Assembly (NCBI GenBank): GCA_023405815.1
Contig: JAEXXM010000043.1
Span: 1-64,000 of the forward strand
DNA from: Pseudomonadota bacterium
GTDB taxonomy: Bacteria; Pseudomonadota; Alphaproteobacteria; Rhizobiales; Hyphomicrobiaceae
Reading direction: 5' to 3'
Length of the DNA: 64,000 nucleotides
The position numbers were made by a program, and so were the translations under genes. Shown here one piece after another: positions 1 through 8,354 of this stretch (its first letter is position 1; every line of letters starts with the position of its first letter). Under the pieces are notes generated by a model. It saw only the letters and a program-made list of their open reading frames with translations. It was not told the origin of the DNA and did not search any database.

Positions 1-65
1 GGGTCATACGGCTCAAGTGGCATGGGGACGCGGCGGCGCCCAAAATACGGGTTTTCCGGGCGGCG

Positions 66-95
66 CTTGTGCCGGGCGCCCTTCTCGACTATAGA
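66..95 (+). promoter_or_regulatory. candidate rpmE promoter
   Basis: CTTGTG at 66-71 and CTATAG at 89-94 are separated by 17 bases. This resembles the alphaproteobacterial housekeeping consensus CTTGAC-N17-CTATAT. Transcription would begin near 102 and leave a leader of about 68 bases before rpmE. The call rests only on consensus similarity and position. Confidence 0.4.
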
Positions 96-169
96 GGCCG
101 CTCGAATTACCCAAATTGCCCGAACGAAGCGGCTATTCGCCGAAGGGCGAGCCATTGCGAGCGCATACG

Positions 170-394
170 ATGAAGAACGATCCAGATCTGCACCCCGACT
201 ACCACCAGATCAAGGTCAAGATGACCGACGGCACCGAGTTCATCACCTATTCCACCTACGGGAAGGAAGGCGATGAGCTGCACCTCGACATCGACCCCAC
301 GTCGCATCCGGCATGGACGGGCGGCGATCAGCGCCTCACCGACCGCGGTGGCCGCCTGTCGCGCTTCAAGAAGAAGTTCGAAGGTCTCTTCTGA
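170..394 (+). CDS. rpmE: 50S ribosomal protein L31
   Basis: This encodes a 74-residue L31, a peripheral protein of the large ribosomal subunit at the central protuberance. The family blocks HPDYH near the N-terminus, MTDGTEF, STYGKEGD, the SHPAWTGG core and the RGGRLSRFKKKF tail are all visible. There is no CxxC zinc pair, so it is the zinc-independent (C-minus) form usual in alphaproteobacteria. The ATG at 170 begins a protein of normal length; an upstream in-frame ATG at 116 would add 18 residues that do not belong to the family. A strong hairpin with T tracts follows the stop. The gene stands alone and converges on rcdA. Confidence 0.95.
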   Translation: MKNDPDLHPDYHQIKVKMTDGTEFITYSTYGKEGDELHLDIDPTSHPAWTGGDQRLTDRGGRLSRFKKKFEGLF

Positions 395-420
395 TCGCGG
401 CTTCCGCGTTCGACCGACAA

Positions 421-448
421 AAAAGCCCGGCTCGACAGCCGGGCTTTT
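421..448. terminator. bidirectional rho-independent terminator
   Basis: A perfect 12-bp stem (421-432 with 437-448) closes a CGAC loop. It has A and T runs on both sides, so it can end transcription from rpmE on the plus strand and from the convergent rcdA gene on the minus strand. Confidence 0.85.
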
Positions 449-487
449 CTCGTTTCAGAAGTCGTTAACGGCGCCGAAACTCTCGGC

Positions 488-1033
488 TTACGCACCGAAG
501 GCCACGCGCAGACGATCGAGCTGGGTGCCGACCGGGTTGGCGAGCGCTGCATCGGCGGCCACTACGTTGTCCGCCTTGACGCTCATGGCGCGATCGAGCT
601 GCACGATGCGGTCCTGCAGTGCATAGCTCTCCTCGACCAGGCCACGCAGGGTCTCGGGCAGCTCGCCGAATCCGGCGACATGCGAGGAGCGGGACGGAGC
701 CTGCAAGGTTGCACCCTTGCGCTTCCTCTGCGCCTCAGCCTCGCTGATGTCGCCCTCCTTCAAGGCGCGACGGACGAGAAGCCAGGACGCCATATCCAGA
801 AGGCGCGTCGTCAGGCGCATGCTCTCGCTGGCATAGAGGACATTCACAGCGGCGGGGAGGCGCTTGGCTTCGGCGCGACCAGGACCCTCGAGGTAAGCGG
901 CGGTGCGCTCAACGAGGGCCATGCCCTGCTTGAAGACGACGTCGAATTGTGCGGAAGCCTGAAAGCGCTCACCGAAGGAGATGGTGACGTTTCTGGCGGC
1001 TTGGGCCGCTTCAGCACGCGGTACGTTGCTCAT
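488..1033 (-). CDS. rcdA: RcdA/DUF1465 family protease adaptor
   Basis: This is an alpha-helical protein of the DUF1465 family, whose founder RcdA in Caulobacter delivers the cell-cycle regulator CtrA to the ClpXP protease. The family signature is visible: FxxSxxFxxxFxxGMxLVExTAxYLxGxGR, followed by LYASESMRLTTRLLxMASWLLVxRA and a helical C-terminal half. The ATG at 1033 gives 181 residues; in-frame GTG codons at 1048 and 1054 could start a slightly longer form. The gene is monocistronic, converges on rpmE and shares its terminator. Assignment to the family is firm. The role in CtrA turnover in this organism is inferred from Caulobacter. Confidence 0.85.
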   Translation of the reverse strand: MSNVPRAEAAQAARNVTISFGERFQASAQFDVVFKQGMALVERTAAYLEGPGRAEAKRLPAAVNVLYASESMRLTTRLLDMASWLLVRRALKEGDISEAEAQRKRKGATLQAPSRSSHVAGFGELPETLRGLVEESYALQDRIVQLDRAMSVKADNVVAADAALANPVGTQLDRLRVAFGA

Positions 1034-1163
1034 GACTAGATTTGACACGCTCACTCACCTGCTGCTCATCAATAACACGCGGGCATCCTGCCAAGCCATA
1101 GTTAACAAGATGACCAAAAGCGGGACGATCGGAGCTCTCAATCGAACTCGATTGGGGATATGC

Positions 1164-1190
1164 AAAAAAAGAGCCGCTTCGCAGCGGCTC
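1164..1190 (-). terminator. rho-independent terminator
   Basis: An 8-bp perfect stem (1171-1178 with 1183-1190) has a 4-nt loop and is followed on the minus strand by seven T residues. It ends either the DUF1192 transcript or the candidate small RNA. Confidence 0.8.
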
Positions 1191-1300
1191 TGAAGTCAAC
1201 AGGGAGGCGTCAAACAGAGCGGCCCTGCCGCTCAGGATCCAGGTGACTGGATAATGCGAAGTTACCGGCCTAACCCTAATAAAGTCTTAAGCACACGCGG
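1164..1300 (-). ncRNA. candidate small RNA ending in a strong terminator
   Basis: On the minus strand a 7-bp hairpin with a 3-nt loop (arms 1217-1223 and 1227-1233) is followed by a single-stranded ACGCCTCCCT. A terminator hairpin with a T7 tract then closes the element. An exposed CCUCC between two stem-loops resembles the anti-Shine-Dalgarno loops of many alphaproteobacterial trans-acting small RNAs. The 5' end was not determined. The alternative is a long 3' UTR of the DUF1192 gene, whose stop lies about 210 bp upstream of the terminator. Confidence 0.3.
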
Positions 1301-1399
1301 TCGTGAACCGGGCCCGCAGTCACTTTTGCAGCTTGGCGATCTAACTCGAACAGACCTGCGGGTTAATGCGCATTCAGCATGCGATTGCCTGCCTGAGCA

Positions 1400-1591
1400 T
1401 CAGCGTTTGAACAGGGCATTAGCTGCTTCCTCGTGCTTGCGCTTTGCCGCGAGCTCGGTTTTGACGCGCTCGATCTCCTGCTCGAAGGCGGCGATGCGCG
1501 CCTCGAGCTCCGCCACGGAGAGGGTTGCGAGGCTGTCGCCCACGGCTACACCGGTCTTCGGTTTCTTCGGCGTGATGTCGTCCCAATCCAT
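1400..1591 (-). CDS. DUF1192 domain small protein
   Basis: This is a 63-residue cytosolic protein of the DUF1192 family, which is widespread in alphaproteobacteria and of unknown function. It opens with MDWDD, then has a short Lys/Pro stretch, and then LATLSVAELEARIAAFEQEI, which forms one amphipathic, probably coiled-coil helix to the basic C-terminus. The ATG at 1591 starts directly at the family N-terminus. It is divergent from the quinone oxidoreductase, with about 136 bp between the start codons. Confidence 0.8.
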   Translation of the reverse strand: MDWDDITPKKPKTGVAVGDSLATLSVAELEARIAAFEQEIERVKTELAAKRKHEEAANALFKR

Positions 1592-1727
1592 GGTGCAGCT
1601 CCGCTCGCAAACCGCGGCGGCAAGTCTGCGCCAACGGGCCTCCCGCGGCAACAAGCGCGCATAGTCTTCTTGTCTCCGAGGGAATGCTCGGGCATCAGGG
1701 CGATCGAGGCTGAGCAAGGGGCAAACA

Positions 1728-2723
1728 ATGACCGCCGTTCCCGAAACCATGACCGCGATTGCCATCGTCGGCAAAGGTGGTCCGGAGGTGCTGCAACCTC
1801 AGACGGTTCCGGTGCCCAAGCCGGGACACGGGCAGGTGCTGATCAAGGTGGCGGCGGCGGGGGTCAATCGTCCCGATGTGATGCAGCGGCTTGGCCTTTA
1901 TCCGGCGCCGAAGGGGCATTCGGAGATTCCGGGTCTCGAAGTGTCGGGTGTCGTGGCGGCGTCGTGCCCCGAGGCGGCGCGCTTTGCGGTCGGCGCCAAG
2001 GTTATGGCGCTGGTCAACGGCGGCGGCTACGCCGAGTACTGCCTCGCTGACGAGGGCTCGTGCCTCACGGTGCCCGAGGGCATCTCGATGGTCGAGGCGG
2101 CGGCGATTCCGGAAGGCTTCTTCACCGTCTGGCACAACGTGTTCGAGCGCGGCGGCCTGAAGCCCGGCGAATGGTTCCTCATCCACGGTGGAACGAGCGG
2201 GATCGGTGTTGCTGCAATTCAGCTCGCGGCGGCGCTCGGCGCGCGCGTGATCGCGACGGCCGGGTCGGACGAGAAGTGCACCGCGAGCCTCGCGCTCGGG
2301 GCGGCGCGTGCGGTCAACTATAGGACCGAGGATTTTGTCGAGGCGGCGAAGGCCGAAACCCAGGGCCGGGGCGTCGACGTGATCCTCGACATGGTCGGGG
2401 GCGACTACGTCGAGCGCAACATTCGCTCGCTCGCCGACGACGGACGCCTCGTCAACATCGCCTACCAGCAGGGCTCGAAGGTGACGATCGACATGATGCG
2501 CATCATGCTGAAGCGGCTGACCGTGACCGGCTCGACGCTGCGCATCCGCTCGGCGGAGGTGAAGGCCGGGATCGCTCGGGCGGTGGAAGAGAAGGTGCTG
2601 CCGCTCATCGCCGGCAAGAGGATCAAGGTGGTCATCGACGCCACCTTCCCGCTGCGCGAGGCGGCCGCCGCGCATGCCCGCATCGATGCCGACCACGTGG
2701 GCAAGATCGTCTTGACGGTTTAG
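1728..2723 (+). CDS. NAD(P)H-quinone oxidoreductase, zinc-independent MDR family (PIG3-like)
   Basis: This is a 331-residue medium-chain dehydrogenase/reductase of the zeta-crystallin/PIG3 branch, which reduces quinones with NADPH. Visible features are the GroES-like N-terminal half with GVNRPDVMQR and GLEVSGVV, and a Rossmann motif HGGTSGIGVAAIQLA at about residues 151-165. An ATAGSDEKC strand that would meet the cofactor phosphate follows. The structural zinc cysteines of true alcohol dehydrogenases are absent. The ATG at 1728 is the first plausible start. Substrate is not predictable from sequence. Confidence 0.88.
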   Translation: MTAVPETMTAIAIVGKGGPEVLQPQTVPVPKPGHGQVLIKVAAAGVNRPDVMQRLGLYPAPKGHSEIPGLEVSGVVAASCPEAARFAVGAKVMALVNGGGYAEYCLADEGSCLTVPEGISMVEAAAIPEGFFTVWHNVFERGGLKPGEWFLIHGGTSGIGVAAIQLAAALGARVIATAGSDEKCTASLALGAARAVNYRTEDFVEAAKAETQGRGVDVILDMVGGDYVERNIRSLADDGRLVNIAYQQGSKVTIDMMRIMLKRLTVTGSTLRIRSAEVKAGIARAVEEKVLPLIAGKRIKVVIDATFPLREAAAAHARIDADHVGKIVLTV

Positions 2724-2884
2724 GTTTATTTTTCCCTTCGCCTGTCTTTGTCGGGTGTGGCGAGGGGGCTGCCATCAAATTGACAATACGCGGTTTTCTT
2801 TTGGCCCCGCCCGCCTTTCGGGAAAAGCCGGGAAAGGCCGCAATTGCCGGGAAGGAAGCGCACGTGAACGTGCGGAGTGCAAAT

Positions 2885-3859
2885 ATGCGTTCTCTCGCGG
2901 GCATCCTTGGGGTTGCCATTGTCATGCTGGTTGCCGTCATGGGCGGCGATGGTGCCGAGGCAGCCAAGAAGAAGCCCGAGCCGCCACCGTTCTCGCGGCC
3001 GGAGATCGTTCTCTCCTGGATCAACGACTACCGCCTCAATCCGACACCGGAGCGGCTGCCCGACGCCTTCAAGGCCATGCGCGAGCAGGGCTCGTTCAAG
3101 GAGGTCGAGCAGGCCGGCATCTACGTCGGCTTCATTGCCGGCGTCATCGGCGCCAACCCGGACAAGGCCGAGAAGCTCATCGCCGACATGTTCCCGATGC
3201 CTCCGCCCGATCAGGTGGTGGTGGTGAAGGCCATCGCCTATTCCGGGCTCGCCGACTGGAAGGAGCTGATGGGCAAGTTCGTCGAGCGGATGCCGGCGCG
3301 CAAGGTGATCATCGAGCGCTACCTCTACGGCAAGCTGCCGGTGCTGCGCGACCTGCCGCTCGACAGCCCCATGGGTGTCGATGCCAACTGGGGCTACTAC
3401 TTCGCGACGGGCTCCTCGGAGCCGATCCAGCGCCTGGTGCGCACGCTCGCATGGTCGCGGGAGAAGAACGACGTCGAGAAGCTCACCATCGGCTCGATGG
3501 TGAAGTGGACGCTGGCGCAGAATGCATCCAAGGACCATGACCTGCTCAGCTACCTCAAGACGTCGCTGCCGCACCAGCCGGAGGCTGTCGAGAAGCCGCT
3601 CGCGGAGGTGATCGAGGGAGCCGAGACCTTCGAGCTGGCCAAGATCCGCAAGGATGCGCTGGCCTCGATCGAGGAGCTGAAGACCAAGGGCCCGGAGAAC
3701 TCGCGCAACTTCGCGTGGTGGGGGCAGGCAGGCCAGACGGCGTTTGCACTCGGCTGCGTCGCCGCCGGGGTGATGGGCCAGGTCTATATGGGGGTGCCGT
3801 GCGTCGTTGGCGGTGCGCTGTCGAACGTCGCCCTGAAATATCTGGCGCCGGCGGAGTAA
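2885..3859 (+). CDS. exported protein of unknown function
   Basis: About 324 residues from the ATG at 2885. The N-terminus (MRSLAGILGVAIVMLVAVMGG) is a signal peptide or membrane anchor, followed by a basic/proline-rich stretch AAKKKPEPPP. The body is helical and begins with an FSRPEIVLSWINDYRLNP motif. Near the C-terminus a glycine-rich hydrophobic stretch (QTAFALGCVAAGVMGQVYMG) could be a second membrane segment. An upstream in-frame ATG at 2780 would place 35 non-hydrophobic residues before the signal, so it was not used. I do not recognise the family. Confidence 0.6.
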   Translation: MRSLAGILGVAIVMLVAVMGGDGAEAAKKKPEPPPFSRPEIVLSWINDYRLNPTPERLPDAFKAMREQGSFKEVEQAGIYVGFIAGVIGANPDKAEKLIADMFPMPPPDQVVVVKAIAYSGLADWKELMGKFVERMPARKVIIERYLYGKLPVLRDLPLDSPMGVDANWGYYFATGSSEPIQRLVRTLAWSREKNDVEKLTIGSMVKWTLAQNASKDHDLLSYLKTSLPHQPEAVEKPLAEVIEGAETFELAKIRKDALASIEELKTKGPENSRNFAWWGQAGQTAFALGCVAAGVMGQVYMGVPCVVGGALSNVALKYLAPAE

Positions 3860-3961
3860 CCAACTGCGTCAGCCTGCGTCGCATCGCCGGGGTTGCCGTC
3901 ATCAACGTGTCATGGAATCCGCTGAAAACCTTGCACAATAGGCTATTGCGCAAGGTTGCTC

Positions 3962-5107
3962 ATGGACGAGATCGCTTGGGGCTGCGTCGTATTCGTAGGC
4001 CTCGCCACGCTGCTGCATTTCACCAGCGCGCTGCTCGCCATCTACCGTGCCCGCCGGTCCCGCGATGAGCCCTCTGTCACCAGCGCTCCCGCCTCGAGCT
4101 TGCCGCCCATCAGCGTGCTGCGCCCGGTGCGCGGGCTTGATCCCCACGATGAGATGACGCTGCGCTCCAGCTTCACGCTGGCCTATGAGCGCTACGAGCT
4201 CATCTTGTGCTGCGAAGATGCCGACGATCCTGTCGTCCCCGTCATCCGCCGTCTTATGGCGGAGTATGCTCACGTCGACGCCAAGCTTCTCATCGGGCGC
4301 GACACCCTTTGTTCCAACCCCAAGCTCAACAACCTCATCAAGGGCTGGCGAGCCGCGCAGCATGACTGGGTGGTGATGGCCGACAGCAACGTGCTGATGC
4401 CGGCCGACTACCTGCAGCGGCTGCTGGCGGGATGGCGTGCGGACACCGGTCTCCTGTGCGCGCCGCCGATCGGCTGCATGCCCGAGGGGTTCTGGGCGGA
4501 GGTCGAGTGCGCGTTTCTCAATACCTATCAGGCGCGCTGGCAATACGCGGCGGACACCGTTGGGCTCGGCTTTGCGCAGGGCAAGACCATGCTGTGGCGG
4601 CGCGCCGACCTGGAGCGTGCCGGCGGCATCCGCGAGCTCGGTGCGGAGATCGCAGAGGATGCGGCGGCGACCAAGGTCGTGCGCCGCGTGGGGAAGCGCG
4701 TGCGCCTCGTCGATCGAGCATTCGGCCAGCCGCTGGGCGTGCGCAGCGCGGTGCAGATCTGGTCGCGCCAGGTGCGCTGGGCGAAGCTGCGGCGCGCGAC
4801 GTTCCCGCTGTACTTCCTGCCCGAGCTTCTCTCGGGGAGCGCGGTGCCGTTCATCGCGGCTGCTTATGCCGCGGAGGCGTTCGGTTTCTCCGGCCTCGGC
4901 GCCGTCGGTACGCTCGCGGTGGTCTGGTATGGATCGGAAGCGGTGCTTGCGCGCGCGGCCGGCTGGCACTTCAGCGCCCTCTCGCCGCTGGCATGGATGG
5001 CTCGCGACGTCATGCTGCCGGTGCTGTGGGTGCAGGCGTGGCTCGGCAACTCCTTCAGCTGGCGCGGCAACGACATGCACCTTGCCAACGCCGTTCCGAG
5101 CAACTGA
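3962..5107 (+). CDS. glycosyltransferase family 21 (ceramide glucosyltransferase-like)
   Basis: A 381-residue membrane glycosyltransferase with a GT-A fold. After an N-terminal membrane helix (about 4-28) come the D1 motif CCEDADDP (83-90), the DSN motif (141-143), an AED motif (231-233) and RQVRW (269-273). The last matches the (Q/R)xxRW signature of processive or lipid-linked GT2/GT21 enzymes. Several hydrophobic segments follow to the C-terminus. The family transfers glucose or a related hexose from UDP-sugar to ceramide at the cytoplasmic face. The start chosen is ATG 3962; a TTG two codons upstream is less likely. It converges on the first glucosaminidase gene. Confidence 0.82.
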   Translation: MDEIAWGCVVFVGLATLLHFTSALLAIYRARRSRDEPSVTSAPASSLPPISVLRPVRGLDPHDEMTLRSSFTLAYERYELILCCEDADDPVVPVIRRLMAEYAHVDAKLLIGRDTLCSNPKLNNLIKGWRAAQHDWVVMADSNVLMPADYLQRLLAGWRADTGLLCAPPIGCMPEGFWAEVECAFLNTYQARWQYAADTVGLGFAQGKTMLWRRADLERAGGIRELGAEIAEDAAATKVVRRVGKRVRLVDRAFGQPLGVRSAVQIWSRQVRWAKLRRATFPLYFLPELLSGSAVPFIAAAYAAEAFGFSGLGAVGTLAVVWYGSEAVLARAAGWHFSALSPLAWMARDVMLPVLWVQAWLGNSFSWRGNDMHLANAVPSN

Positions 5108-5130
5108 TCTCGTTTTTTGGGCAATCGGCG

Positions 5131-5175
5131 CCGCCTCTCCCCGGCGCGCCGCTGGGCCCAGCCGGAGAGAGGCGG
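5131..5175. terminator. hairpin between convergent genes
   Basis: CCGCCTCTCC (5131-5140) pairs with GGAGAGAGGCGG (5164-5175) with one bulge. It sits between the convergent GT21 and glucosaminidase genes. There is no T tract on the plus side, so it may be a transcription block without being a canonical intrinsic terminator. Confidence 0.35.
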
Positions 5176-5183
5176 TCCCCCAT

Positions 5184-6674
5184 CTAGCCTGCGCTTGCTC
5201 CCTCGGTCCTCGGAGCCGCCGCCGCACCCGGGCAGAGCTCCTTGGCCTTTGCAAACGCGGCATCTCTGCTCGCGAACTCGCCGATGCTGGAGCCGCCTGG
5301 CGCGTGCGCCTTGAGGTAGCTGTCGAGCATCGACTTCTCGAAACCTTCGAGGACGGTCAGAACGGTGAAGCGCACCGGTGCGGGCTCGGCCGAGCGCACG
5401 AGCAGAACCTTCTTCCCGCCATAGCTGGCGCTCGCAATTTTGCATGCGCTTGCAGCTTTCACTTCCGGCGACGTCTTGGAAAGCGCGGCGCCAAGTCCGG
5501 CAGCGAAGGCAAAGGCGACGGGTCTCGAGGCTTGCTGATCGGGTGCCGTGGTGACGGCTGTGGGCGTCGGCTCATCTCGCGCTGGGGCGACGAGCGGGGA
5601 GACGGGCGCTTGCGCGGGGAGCTGTGGCTCGAGGCTCGCGACCTGGACCTCTGCCGGAACCGGTTCGGCGCCGGTTTGGATCATCTGCTCGGCGACGACG
5701 AGACCGGGGTCGTCTGTCGCAACTGACGCTGTCTTCGCTTCGGGCTTGCGGGTTGGTGCCGGCGCGGTGCGGGTAGCCTCGATTGCGGGCGCAGCGTCCG
5801 CGGTGGTCTTCAACTGTGCGGCTTCGCTTGATGCGTCAGGCGCATCAGCCGCCGACCAGATCGTGCGCACCGGAGGTCCGGCCGCCGCTGCCGCTTCGAT
5901 GTCCGCAGGTCGCGGACCACCGAGGTTGGCCGCCTGCGCCAGCTCCTTCTTTGCGTTTGCGGGGCGCCTTTGCGGCTTCGGCGGTGTGGCCGCTGCCTCC
6001 TCGACAGGGTCGGGTCCGGTGCAGAAATTCTGCCGGAAGTTGTTCGCCACCCATTCGATCGATGCGCCGTAGTGACGGTCGGCGGCCCAGCGGCGCGCGA
6101 GGTCGCTGAAGGTGGTGTTACCTTTCTTGCTCGACATCACCGCGAGGATGTCGTCCTGCTTCAGGCGCGTGCGGGCGCCGACGGGCTCGGCGATCCGCTC
6201 TCCGGAATAGACGACCAGATGCTGGATTTGCGCGAGGACGCCGGTCGATACGTTCGGGTAGCTGTCGCCCGGCACGCCGCCGCCGGTGGTGCCGAGGCCG
6301 GCGAAATTATTCTGCTTGGGATCGACGTCACCCCAACCGCCATTGCCGCGCCTGTAGGTGAGGAAGTTCGTCTCCACCACCATCTGGAAGAAGGCGTAGT
6401 CCCAACGCACGCGCCAAGCTTCGCCGTGCTTCTTGTAGAGGCTGGCGATGTCGGCGAAGCGCGGGTCGAGATTGGTGTTGCGGGTCTTGATGAAGGCCAT
6501 CAGCCGCTTGGGCGTCACGCAGCGCGGGACAGTGTTGCCGGCATCGGTGCGGATTTTCGGTGGGGCAGCTTCGGCGGCGGTGGCCGCGAAGAGCGCCAAG
6601 GCGGCGATGCTCGATCGGGCAAGAATACGGACGCAGAGCGAAAGTCGCCCGTTCGCCGTCGATGGGGTCACCAT
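5184..6674 (-). CDS. secreted glucosaminidase-domain protein (paralogue 1)
   Basis: A 496-residue exported protein. An N-terminal signal (CVRILARSSIAALALFAATAAEA) precedes a GH73-type glucosaminidase domain at about 40-220. The domain carries the block YAFFQMVVETNF, whose Glu is the likely catalytic acid, and the QNNFAGLG stretch typical of the lysozyme-like fold. A long Ala/Pro-rich linker of low conservation follows. Residues 410-496 form a compact domain (ACKIASASYGG ... KELCP) with two cysteines, shared with the next gene. The expected role is cleavage of peptidoglycan glycan strands in the periplasm. It is the second of two same-strand paralogues, 88 bp after the other. Confidence 0.78.
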   Translation of the reverse strand: MVTPSTANGRLSLCVRILARSSIAALALFAATAAEAAPPKIRTDAGNTVPRCVTPKRLMAFIKTRNTNLDPRFADIASLYKKHGEAWRVRWDYAFFQMVVETNFLTYRRGNGGWGDVDPKQNNFAGLGTTGGGVPGDSYPNVSTGVLAQIQHLVVYSGERIAEPVGARTRLKQDDILAVMSSKKGNTTFSDLARRWAADRHYGASIEWVANNFRQNFCTGPDPVEEAAATPPKPQRRPANAKKELAQAANLGGPRPADIEAAAAAGPPVRTIWSAADAPDASSEAAQLKTTADAAPAIEATRTAPAPTRKPEAKTASVATDDPGLVVAEQMIQTGAEPVPAEVQVASLEPQLPAQAPVSPLVAPARDEPTPTAVTTAPDQQASRPVAFAFAAGLGAALSKTSPEVKAASACKIASASYGGKKVLLVRSAEPAPVRFTVLTVLEGFEKSMLDSYLKAHAPGGSSIGEFASRDAAFAKAKELCPGAAAAPRTEGASAG

Positions 6675-6762
6675 GGCGCTCTCAAGTTCTCTTCAGTGAC
6701 GGCTGCTGGGGGCGCGTGCGGTCTCGGCGACGGGCGCGACCTCATTGCCGCGCCCCAATGGC

Positions 6763-8124
6763 TCAACCTTCGGGACAGAGCTCGAAGGCCTTGGTCAGAG
6801 CCTTGGTCTGGTTTGCGAACGCGCCGACCTTCTCGCCGCCTTTGGCATAGGCGGCGATGTATGCGTCGATCTCGCGCTTCTCGTTGGCGTCGGTGACATC
6901 GAGAACCGTGTAGTTGGTCTGGCCGTCGCCGTTCGCCTTGATGATGACGGCGCGCTGGCCGCCGTAGCTGGCGGTGAACACCTTGCACTTGCCGCCCTTG
7001 GCCGGCGGAATCTTGAGCTGCGTCGCGGCACTGCCGATGGAGGCCGTCTGCACGCTGGCGCCCTTGCCGGAGTCGCTCGCGGGCGTGGTCTTCGCCGCCG
7101 TTTTGGTGCCCTCCTTCGCCTTCTTCTGGTCGGGCTTTGCGGTCGCCTGCTTGTTATCCGAAGCCGCCGGCGGGGCGGCGGCCGGTTCGCTGTCCTGCTT
7201 GGCGTTGAGGAGGGTTACCGGCGGGGAGTCCTCGGCAGCCTGATTGTTAGGCTGCTTTTGCGGCTCTGCGCTTGCCTTGGCGGTGTCGACGCTGGCGAGC
7301 ATGCCGGCGCCGAGAGACTTGAGGGTGCCACCCTGCTTGCGCTCTTCCTCGATATTGCGCTTGGCGATGTCGGCACCCGTGACCTTGGCCGCGGGTTGGG
7401 ACGTCGGCGTCTCATCGGCTGCCGGCGTGTCGAGGGCTGCGACCGTCGTTTTGGCTTTCGCCGGCGGCTCGTCGTTGCTCGCTTCCTGGATGCCCTGATC
7501 CGCGTCTGCTCCGGCGCAATAGCCGGAATAGAAGCCGTCGGTGATGGTCGTCACGTCGCGCACGTAATTGCGGGAGGTCGGCGCCCACTGTTTGGCAACG
7601 AGCGTGTAGGTCATCGGACCGTCGATCGACTTCTGCCAGTCAGTCAGGACGCCCCACTCCTGCACCTTGCGTGTGCGATCGGCCACGGGATCATCGATGT
7701 GCTCGCCCGCGTACATCAAGAGGTGCTGCAAATGCGCCTTGACGCCGGTGGAGATGTCGGGGAAGCGCTCGCCGCGGGCGCCGCCGCCAGAGGCGCCGAG
7801 GCCCGCGAAGTTGTTCTGATCGGCACGAACGTCACCGGTGTAGCGCAGCGCGCCGGTCTCGAGGATCATCTGGAAGAAGGCGATATCCCAGCGGATGGCG
7901 AGCGCCTCGCCATGCTTCTTGTAGAGCGCGGCGATGTCCTCAAAGCGCGGATCGAGGCGCGGATTGCGGGACTTGAGGTAGTCGGTGAGGCGCTCGGGCG
8001 TGGCGCACTGGGGCACCTTGTTGCCGGCCGAGAGCTTCACTTCGGGAAGGTCGGCCGCAGAGGCTGACGTGGCGAATAGGGCAGCAAGAGCTAAGCTGAG
8101 CGATGCTCCGAGAAGGCTCTTCAT
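6763..8124 (-). CDS. secreted glucosaminidase-domain protein (paralogue 2)
   Basis: A 453-residue exported protein with the same plan as its downstream neighbour: a signal peptide ending near ATSASA, then a GH73-like domain (about 25-230). That domain has the likely catalytic Glu in IAFFQMILETGAL and the QNNFAGLGASGGG block. The linker is rich in Ala, Lys and Gln. Residues 379-453 form a C-terminal domain starting KCKVFTASYGG and ending AFELCPEG. Catalytic domain and C-terminal domain match paralogue 1, while the linkers do not, which suggests an old tandem duplication. It is first in its direction, so its promoter should lie just upstream of 8124. Confidence 0.78.
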   Translation of the reverse strand: MKSLLGASLSLALAALFATSASAADLPEVKLSAGNKVPQCATPERLTDYLKSRNPRLDPRFEDIAALYKKHGEALAIRWDIAFFQMILETGALRYTGDVRADQNNFAGLGASGGGARGERFPDISTGVKAHLQHLLMYAGEHIDDPVADRTRKVQEWGVLTDWQKSIDGPMTYTLVAKQWAPTSRNYVRDVTTITDGFYSGYCAGADADQGIQEASNDEPPAKAKTTVAALDTPAADETPTSQPAAKVTGADIAKRNIEEERKQGGTLKSLGAGMLASVDTAKASAEPQKQPNNQAAEDSPPVTLLNAKQDSEPAAAPPAASDNKQATAKPDQKKAKEGTKTAAKTTPASDSGKGASVQTASIGSAATQLKIPPAKGGKCKVFTASYGGQRAVIIKANGDGQTNYTVLDVTDANEKREIDAYIAAYAKGGEKVGAFANQTKALTKAFELCPEG

Positions 8125-8228
8125 GTGAACACCCGTCCAAACGCGGCGCTGTGATGCGAGCGCCCGACGAAACCACCAAACGTTCTTAAAGGCTTAACGT
8201 TAACAGATGGTTTACGAATCATCGGCAC

Positions 8229-8261
8229 CCCCGATGCTGCGAGGAAGCCGCAGCATTGGGG
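8229..8261. repeat. isolated 13-bp inverted repeat
   Basis: Arms 8229-8241 and 8249-8261 pair over 13 positions (one G-T) around a 7-nt loop. It lies between the SDR gene (transcribed towards it) and the start of paralogue 2. There is no T tract on the SDR side, so it may be a weak terminator or an operator. Confidence 0.4.
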
Positions 8262-8354
8262 CGTCAGTTAGAGCGGTTGTGAGCGGAATTGTGGCGCGGA
8301 ACGGCGTTTGCCAGCGCGGTAAATGGGATCGGCGCCGATTCCGGCACCCTCATC

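Larger units (their letters stand above)
1055..1399. other. 345-bp gene-free stretch with a structured minus-strand candidate RNA
   Basis: No convincing reading frame lies here. The half next to rcdA presumably holds its promoter; one GTTAAC is present near 1100, but no full CtrA site (TTAA-N7-TTAA) was found. The other half contains two minus-strand hairpins described separately as a candidate small RNA. Confidence 0.5.

Noticed and set aside
1695..2696. Long minus-strand frame opposite the quinone oxidoreductase
   Set aside because: It mirrors a clear MDR gene and has the His/Arg-rich composition of an antisense shadow.
8186..8204. Possible CtrA site (TTAAAGGCTTAACGTTAAC) upstream of the glucosaminidase
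   Set aside because: The TTAA spacings are 4, 2 and 10 rather than 7, so it does not match the CtrA consensus.
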